A stretch of DNA of 19,449 nucleotides from Gammaproteobacteria bacterium (GTDB lineage: Bacteria > Pseudomonadota > Gammaproteobacteria > Steroidobacterales > Steroidobacteraceae): assembly GCA_028293725.1 (NCBI GenBank), contig JAQGOE010000252.1:1-19449 (forward strand), written 5' to 3'. Position numbers and translations under genes: made by a program. Below are positions 15,641 through 19,449 of the stretch, in pieces. Each line of letters opens with the position of its first letter. Position 1 is the stretch's first letter. The notes under the pieces are model-generated. The model was given only the letters and a program-made list of their open reading frames with translations. It had not been told where the DNA came from and did no database searches.

Positions 15641-16774
15641 ATGCCAGGTTTCACCGAGGAACAGGCCAAGAGCTATGTCACCAAGCTGCTCACGGCCATG
15701 AGCCAGGCGGGTGGCTCGGACCTGTTCGTGTCCAAGGACTTTCCGCCGGCCATGAAGCTTCAGGGCAACATGCAGCCCCTGACGAATCAGAAGCTCTCCG
15801 GCGAGGTGGCGCGCGAGCTGGCCTATGCGCTCATGAATGAGCGCCAGCGCGAGGAGTTCGCGAAAGAGCTGGAATGCAACTTCGCCATCTCGCTCCCCGG
15901 CGTAGCGCGCTTCCGTGTGAATGTCTTCGTCCAACAGCAGAACGTGGGTATGGTGGTACGAACCATCGCCAACGAGATCCCAACCTTCGCCAAACTGGCG
16001 TTGCCGGACACACTCAAGGACATCGTGATGACCAAGCGCGGCCTGGTGCTGGTTGTCGGCGCCACCGGCTCGGGCAAGTCGACCACGCTCGCCGCGATGC
16101 TCGATCACCGCAACCGCTCTTCAGCGGGTCACATCGTCACGGTGGAGGATCCCGTCGAATTCGTGCATCAGTCGCAGCAGTCACTCATCACCCACCGCGA
16201 AGTGGGAATCGACACCCACTCCTGGCACAACGCGCTGAAAAACACCCTGCGACAGGCGCCGGACGTCATTCTCATCGGTGAGATCCGCGACACCGAGACC
16301 ATGGAGAATGCGATCGCCTTCGCCGAGACGGGGCATCTGTGCCTGGGCACTCTGCATTCCAACAGCGCCAATCAGACCATCGACAGAATTATCAATTTCT
16401 TTCCGGAAGAGCGCCGCAAGCAGTTGCTCATGGATCTTTCAGGTAATCTGCGCGCGATCGTCTCCCAGCGGCTCATCCGCACCTCCGACGGCAAGAGCCG
16501 CCGCGCGGCGATCGAGATCCTGATCAACACGCCGACCATCGCCGACAAGCTCCTCAAGGGCGAGTTTCACGAGATCAAGCCCATCATGACGAAGTCGCGC
16601 GAGCTGGGCATGCAGACCTTCGACCTGGCGTTGTTCGACCTCTACAATGAGGGCGTCATCTCTTACGACGAGGCGATTCGCAACGCCGACTCGGCCAATG
16701 AGCTGCGCTTGAATATCAAGCTCAATAGCACGCGCGGTGGGCCGGAGTTGTCGGTACAGAGCGCCACGGGCTGA
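15641..16774 (+). CDS. pilU: PilU, type IV pilus retraction ATPase
   Basis: A 377-residue hexameric secretion-type ATPase, cytoplasmic at the pilus base, that assists PilT in pilus retraction. GAGGGA lies 3 nt before the ATG. The N-terminal PAS-like domain has GGSDLFVSKDFPPAMKLQG (24-42). The core has Walker A GATGSGKST (140-148), the Asp box VTVEDP (167-172), Walker B VILIGE (209-214) and the His box GHLCLGTLHSN (231-241). The pieces ECNFAISLPGVARFRV, REVGIDTHSWHNALKNTLRQAPD and the tail DADSANELRLNIKL-type end point to PilU, not PilT. Length is normal. pilT usually sits directly upstream in gammaproteobacteria, but here the upstream neighbour is the TetR gene, 106 bp away. Confidence 0.93.
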   Translation: MPGFTEEQAKSYVTKLLTAMSQAGGSDLFVSKDFPPAMKLQGNMQPLTNQKLSGEVARELAYALMNERQREEFAKELECNFAISLPGVARFRVNVFVQQQNVGMVVRTIANEIPTFAKLALPDTLKDIVMTKRGLVLVVGATGSGKSTTLAAMLDHRNRSSAGHIVTVEDPVEFVHQSQQSLITHREVGIDTHSWHNALKNTLRQAPDVILIGEIRDTETMENAIAFAETGHLCLGTLHSNSANQTIDRIINFFPEERRKQLLMDLSGNLRAIVSQRLIRTSDGKSRRAAIEILINTPTIADKLLKGEFHEIKPIMTKSRELGMQTFDLALFDLYNEGVISYDEAIRNADSANELRLNIKLNSTRGGPELSVQSATG

Positions 16775-16818
16775 GGGAGGGTCGCTCGCGGGCTGGGGCG
16801 GCCGCTCACGGTCCCGGC

Positions 16819-16824
16819 TAGAAT
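16819..16824 (+). promoter_or_regulatory. Possible -10 element directly before the GH43 gene
   Basis: TAGAAT (5 of 6 of the -10 consensus) ends 5 bases before the GH43 start codon, which would place the transcription start at or next to the A of ATG. No good -35 is visible. A run of five G separates the element from ATG. Confidence 0.3.
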
Positions 16825-16829
16825 GGGGG

Positions 16830-18680
16830 ATGAGTTCGACATCGACCCTGTTGCTCAACATCGTTCGCGCGTGCTTCATCTCGATCGCCGTCACTTTGGC
16901 GGGGAGCGCGGTGGCATCGGGAGCGCAGGCTCCCTCCGCATACTTCCACTGGTTCGAATACTCCGGGCACGATCGCGTTTTCGACGCGCCACTGCCGCCG
17001 GGGGCCTACCGCAACCCGGTACTTGCCGGTTTCTATCCCGACCCCAGCATTACGCGCGTCGGTGACCGATTTTACCTGGCACTCTCGACGTTCACGTATT
17101 TTCCGGGCATTCCTGTGCTGAAGAGCCACGACCTGGTTCACTGGCGGCAGATCGGAAGTGTCATCGATCGCCCGTCGGAGTTGAGTTTTGACGGGTTAGG
17201 AGTGTCGCGGGGTATCTTTGCGCCGGCCATCTCGTTTCACGATGGATTTTTCTACGTCATCAGCACTTCGGTGGACGCCGGGGGCAATTTCCTCTCGGTC
17301 GCCCGCAATCCCGCCGGCCCCTGGTCCGATCCCATCTGGCTGCCGCAGATCGATGGAATCGATCCCTCCTTGTTCTTCGATGCGGATGGCAAAGCCTACA
17401 TTCTCAACAACGGACCGCCGGCGGGTCCGCCGCAATACGCGGGCCATCGCGCGATCTGGATCCAGGAATTCGATCTCGCCGCGCGCAAGCTGATCGGTCC
17501 TCGTAAAGTCCTCATCAATGGTGGCGTGGATTTCGCGACGAAGCCGGTGTGGATCGAAGGCCCGCGCTTGTACCATCACGAAGGCTGGTACATCTTGATG
17601 TGTGCGGAAGGCGGTACGAGCGTGCAGCATTCAGAGGTCGTCCTGCGAGCCCGCTCACCCTGGGGCCCGTTCCAACCCTACGCGGGCAACCCTATCCTGA
17701 CACAACGTGACCTTCCCGCGGATCGTAGCGATCCGATTACCAACGCGGGACACGCAGATCTGGTGGAAGGACCGGACGGGAAGTGGTGGGCGACGTTCCT
17801 CGCTTCGCGGCCGTATGAAAGGACTCATTACAACACAGGTCGTGAGACGTTTTTATTACCCGTCACGTGGCGAGACGGATGGCCGACGATACTTGCGCGT
17901 GGGAAGAGCATTCCTTACGTAGCGACGGCGCCTGAAGTGAGGCCCGCTCGCCCAGCCGCCGACGCAGCAGGAGTCACGCGTATCGCCGCTGCAGTGGAAG
18001 GTTCACTTGACGCGGGCCGGGCCGCAGAAGGTCCGCTGGTCCCTGCCGCCGCCGAAGTTCCGCTTGCACCAACCACTGGAAACTTCACTTGGCGAGACGA
18101 CTTCGACTCACGCTCCCTTAAGCCGGAATGGTTGCAGGTGCGGGTTCCTAAGCGCCCCTGGGCCGATCCGACGAGCCGGCCGGGCTGGCTGACGATTCAT
18201 CCGCTGGCGGCGCGGCTCGACAGCCTGACCAATCCGTCCTTCCTGGCAAGGCGCCAGCAGCATCTGGCGTTCGACGCCAGCACGGAGTTGGCAGTGCCAG
18301 TCGCTGCCGGCGTCTCCATGGGACTGGCGGCCTTTCAAAACGAGAATTACTGGTACTTCCTCGGAGTCCGTCGCGGCAGCGTAGCGGCCGAAGACCGTTC
18401 GCCGCACGGTGGCGGTAAGGCACCGTTGGAATTATTCCTCGAGAAGCGCGCCGGAACCCACACCGAGACGATTGCCCGGGCGGAACTGGCAGACGTCACT
18501 CATCTCAAGCTGAAAATCAGCGGTAACGCCCGTGCGTATTCGTTCTACTTCGACGCTGACGGGGCCGGTTGGAAACCACTCAAAGAAGGTGACGACGGCT
18601 CCATACTCAGCACCGACGTCGCCGGCGGATTTGTTGGAGCCGTGGTTGGGCCGTATGCGCGCGCGGAGCCTGGTGAGTAA
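16830..18680 (+). CDS. Exported glycoside hydrolase family 43 enzyme
   Basis: A 616-residue GH43 enzyme, probably a beta-xylosidase or alpha-L-arabinofuranosidase acting on xylan-type oligosaccharides in the periplasm or outside. The ATG at 16830 starts a clear signal peptide (core about 7-29, AVAS-GA). An in-frame start at 16737 overlaps pilU and would precede the peptide with 31 Arg/Gly-rich residues. The five-bladed propeller runs from about 58 to 365. Its catalytic triad is readable: Asp71 in GFYPDPSI (base), Asp178 in GIDPSLFFDADGKAYI (pKa modulator) and Glu243 in WIEGPRLYHHEGWY (acid). A C-terminal concanavalin-like beta-sandwich (about 419-610, FTWRDDFDS...LKPEW...NPSFLARRQ) is typical of the GH43 subgroup with this accessory domain. 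An Ala/Pro-rich linker at 370-417 is unusually long. The stop is 6 bp from the convergent SDR gene. Confidence 0.92.
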   Translation: MSSTSTLLLNIVRACFISIAVTLAGSAVASGAQAPSAYFHWFEYSGHDRVFDAPLPPGAYRNPVLAGFYPDPSITRVGDRFYLALSTFTYFPGIPVLKSHDLVHWRQIGSVIDRPSELSFDGLGVSRGIFAPAISFHDGFFYVISTSVDAGGNFLSVARNPAGPWSDPIWLPQIDGIDPSLFFDADGKAYILNNGPPAGPPQYAGHRAIWIQEFDLAARKLIGPRKVLINGGVDFATKPVWIEGPRLYHHEGWYILMCAEGGTSVQHSEVVLRARSPWGPFQPYAGNPILTQRDLPADRSDPITNAGHADLVEGPDGKWWATFLASRPYERTHYNTGRETFLLPVTWRDGWPTILARGKSIPYVATAPEVRPARPAADAAGVTRIAAAVEGSLDAGRAAEGPLVPAAAEVPLAPTTGNFTWRDDFDSRSLKPEWLQVRVPKRPWADPTSRPGWLTIHPLAARLDSLTNPSFLARRQQHLAFDASTELAVPVAAGVSMGLAAFQNENYWYFLGVRRGSVAAEDRSPHGGGKAPLELFLEKRAGTHTETIARAELADVTHLKLKISGNARAYSFYFDADGAGWKPLKEGDDGSILSTDVAGGFVGAVVGPYARAEPGE

Positions 18681-18686
18681 CCGCAC

Positions 18687-19448
18687 CTACTGCAAGTTCA
18701 CAAACATCCCACCATCCACGAGCACGGCAGCTCCAGTCACGTACCGCGCCAGGTCCGACGCCAGAAACACAACACATCCCGCCACATCTCGAGGCTCCCC
18801 CAGCCGCCCGAGCGGAATGCGCGCTTCCGTGTAGGCCCGTTTCTTCGGGTCCGACAGATCTTCCTTGTTGATGTCCGTGGCGATGGTTCCCGGCATGACC
18901 GAGTTACATCGGATCCCGTAGGGTCCCAGCGCGACAGCGCAGGATTGCATCAGCGAGTGTACCCCCGCCTTCGTGGGCGTGTAGTGGGCTTGCATGCCAC
19001 CGCCAACGAGCGCGCTGATGGAGCTTATAGCAATGATCGAGCCGCCTCGTCCCTGATCCTTCATGCGATTCGCGGCGGCCTGAGTCATGTAGTACGTGCC
19101 GCTGAGGTTTACGGCCAGGGTACGCTCAAACACCTCTTGCGGCGTGTCGAGGAAGGCATGAAAGGGACAGATGCCCGCGTTGCTGACAAAGACGTCGATG
19201 CGGCCCAATTCTTCTACCGCTTTCCCGACGAACTGCGCGGCCGAACTGCGCTCGGCAACGTCGCATTCAACCTCCACCACACGTCGGCCCAGAGCTTTCA
19301 CCTCCGCCACGGTCTCATCGATCCCTTCACGGTCACGGTACCAGTTCAGCGCCAGGTCGGCTCCCTGACGTGCGCATTCCAGTGCCGTCCCGCGACCAAT
19401 GCCGCGCGAGGCGCCCGTAATCAGAACTGTTTTGCCTTCCAGGAGCAT
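18687..19448 (-). CDS. SDR-family dehydrogenase, probable L-rhamnose 1-dehydrogenase
   Basis: A 253-residue classical short-chain dehydrogenase, complete from ATG at 19448 to TAG, though its ribosome site lies beyond the edge. The Rossmann motif TGASRGIG is at 11-18, NAG at 90-92, catalytic Ser143, Tyr156 and Lys160 in YTPTK, and the PG motif at 186-187. Whole segments match my memory of bacterial L-rhamnose 1-dehydrogenases: NAGICPFHAFLD, AISSISALVGG, QAHYTPTKAGVHSLMQSCA, PGTIATDINKEDLSD and the exact C-terminus VDGG-FVNLQ. That enzyme opens the non-phosphorylating route by oxidising L-rhamnose to the lactone with NAD(P)+. The SDR family is certain and the substrate is probable. Its pathway partners would lie to the right of the window. 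Confidence 0.9.
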   Translation of the reverse strand: MLLEGKTVLITGASRGIGRGTALECARQGADLALNWYRDREGIDETVAEVKALGRRVVEVECDVAERSSAAQFVGKAVEELGRIDVFVSNAGICPFHAFLDTPQEVFERTLAVNLSGTYYMTQAAANRMKDQGRGGSIIAISSISALVGGGMQAHYTPTKAGVHSLMQSCAVALGPYGIRCNSVMPGTIATDINKEDLSDPKKRAYTEARIPLGRLGEPRDVAGCVVFLASDLARYVTGAAVLVDGGMFVNLQ

Positions 19449-19449
19449 G

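Noticed and set aside
16737..16829. Upstream extension of the GH43 frame by 31 residues
   Set aside because: It overlaps the end of pilU and would put Arg/Gly-rich residues before a normal signal peptide.

Overview
The window is compact, GC-rich bacterial chromosomal DNA with long ORFs packed on both strands and short intergenic gaps. A Gammaproteobacterium is the best guess, possibly a Steroidobacteraceae/Nevskiales-like lineage. This inference rests on a PilU twitching ATPase, a large vectorial-type TonB-dependent receptor starting with an AEKRE...VQETP plug signature, an EmrAB-type tripartite efflux operon and a GH43 enzyme. I see no rRNA, tRNA, CRISPR array, insertion sequence or prophage gene. 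It reads as accessory-metabolism chromosome, not a mobile island.

Layout. (1) 1-1050 (+): the 3' two-thirds or more of an aldehyde dehydrogenase of the aminobutyraldehyde type, cut by the window edge. (2) 1367-4370 (+): a TonB-dependent receptor followed 13 bp later by a small secreted allene-oxide-cyclase-like (dirigent-like) barrel protein, closed by a strong hairpin at 4382-4406. (3) 4491-10318: three exported proteins in a row. These are a lipoprotein with two DTG motifs that looks like a pepsin-type aspartic peptidase (+), a tricorn-protease homologue (-, convergent with it), and a protein with two CAP/SCP domains (+, divergent from tricorn). (4) 10393-14643 (-): an efflux operon transcribed HlyD/EmrA-like adaptor, then DHA2/EmrB-like MFS pump, then NodT-type outer-membrane factor. 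A CecR-like TetR regulator (14752-15534, +) is divergently transcribed, and the two promoters overlap. (5) 15641-16774 (+): PilU without an adjacent PilT. (6) 16830-18680 (+): an exported GH43 glycosidase with a C-terminal beta-sandwich, ending 6 bp from a convergent SDR dehydrogenase (18687-19448, -) that closely resembles L-rhamnose 1-dehydrogenase.

How the parts fit. The clearest functional unit is the regulator plus tripartite pump, which should span both membranes and expel small hydrophobic compounds. The TonB receptor and barrel protein probably act together on an imported ligand that I cannot name. The peptidase stretch suggests an envelope or secreted protein-turnover neighbourhood, and the GH43/SDR pair suggests use of plant-type sugars. 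These last two are inferences from adjacency only. The best candidates for something under-described are the pepsin-like lipoprotein and the receptor/barrel pair.
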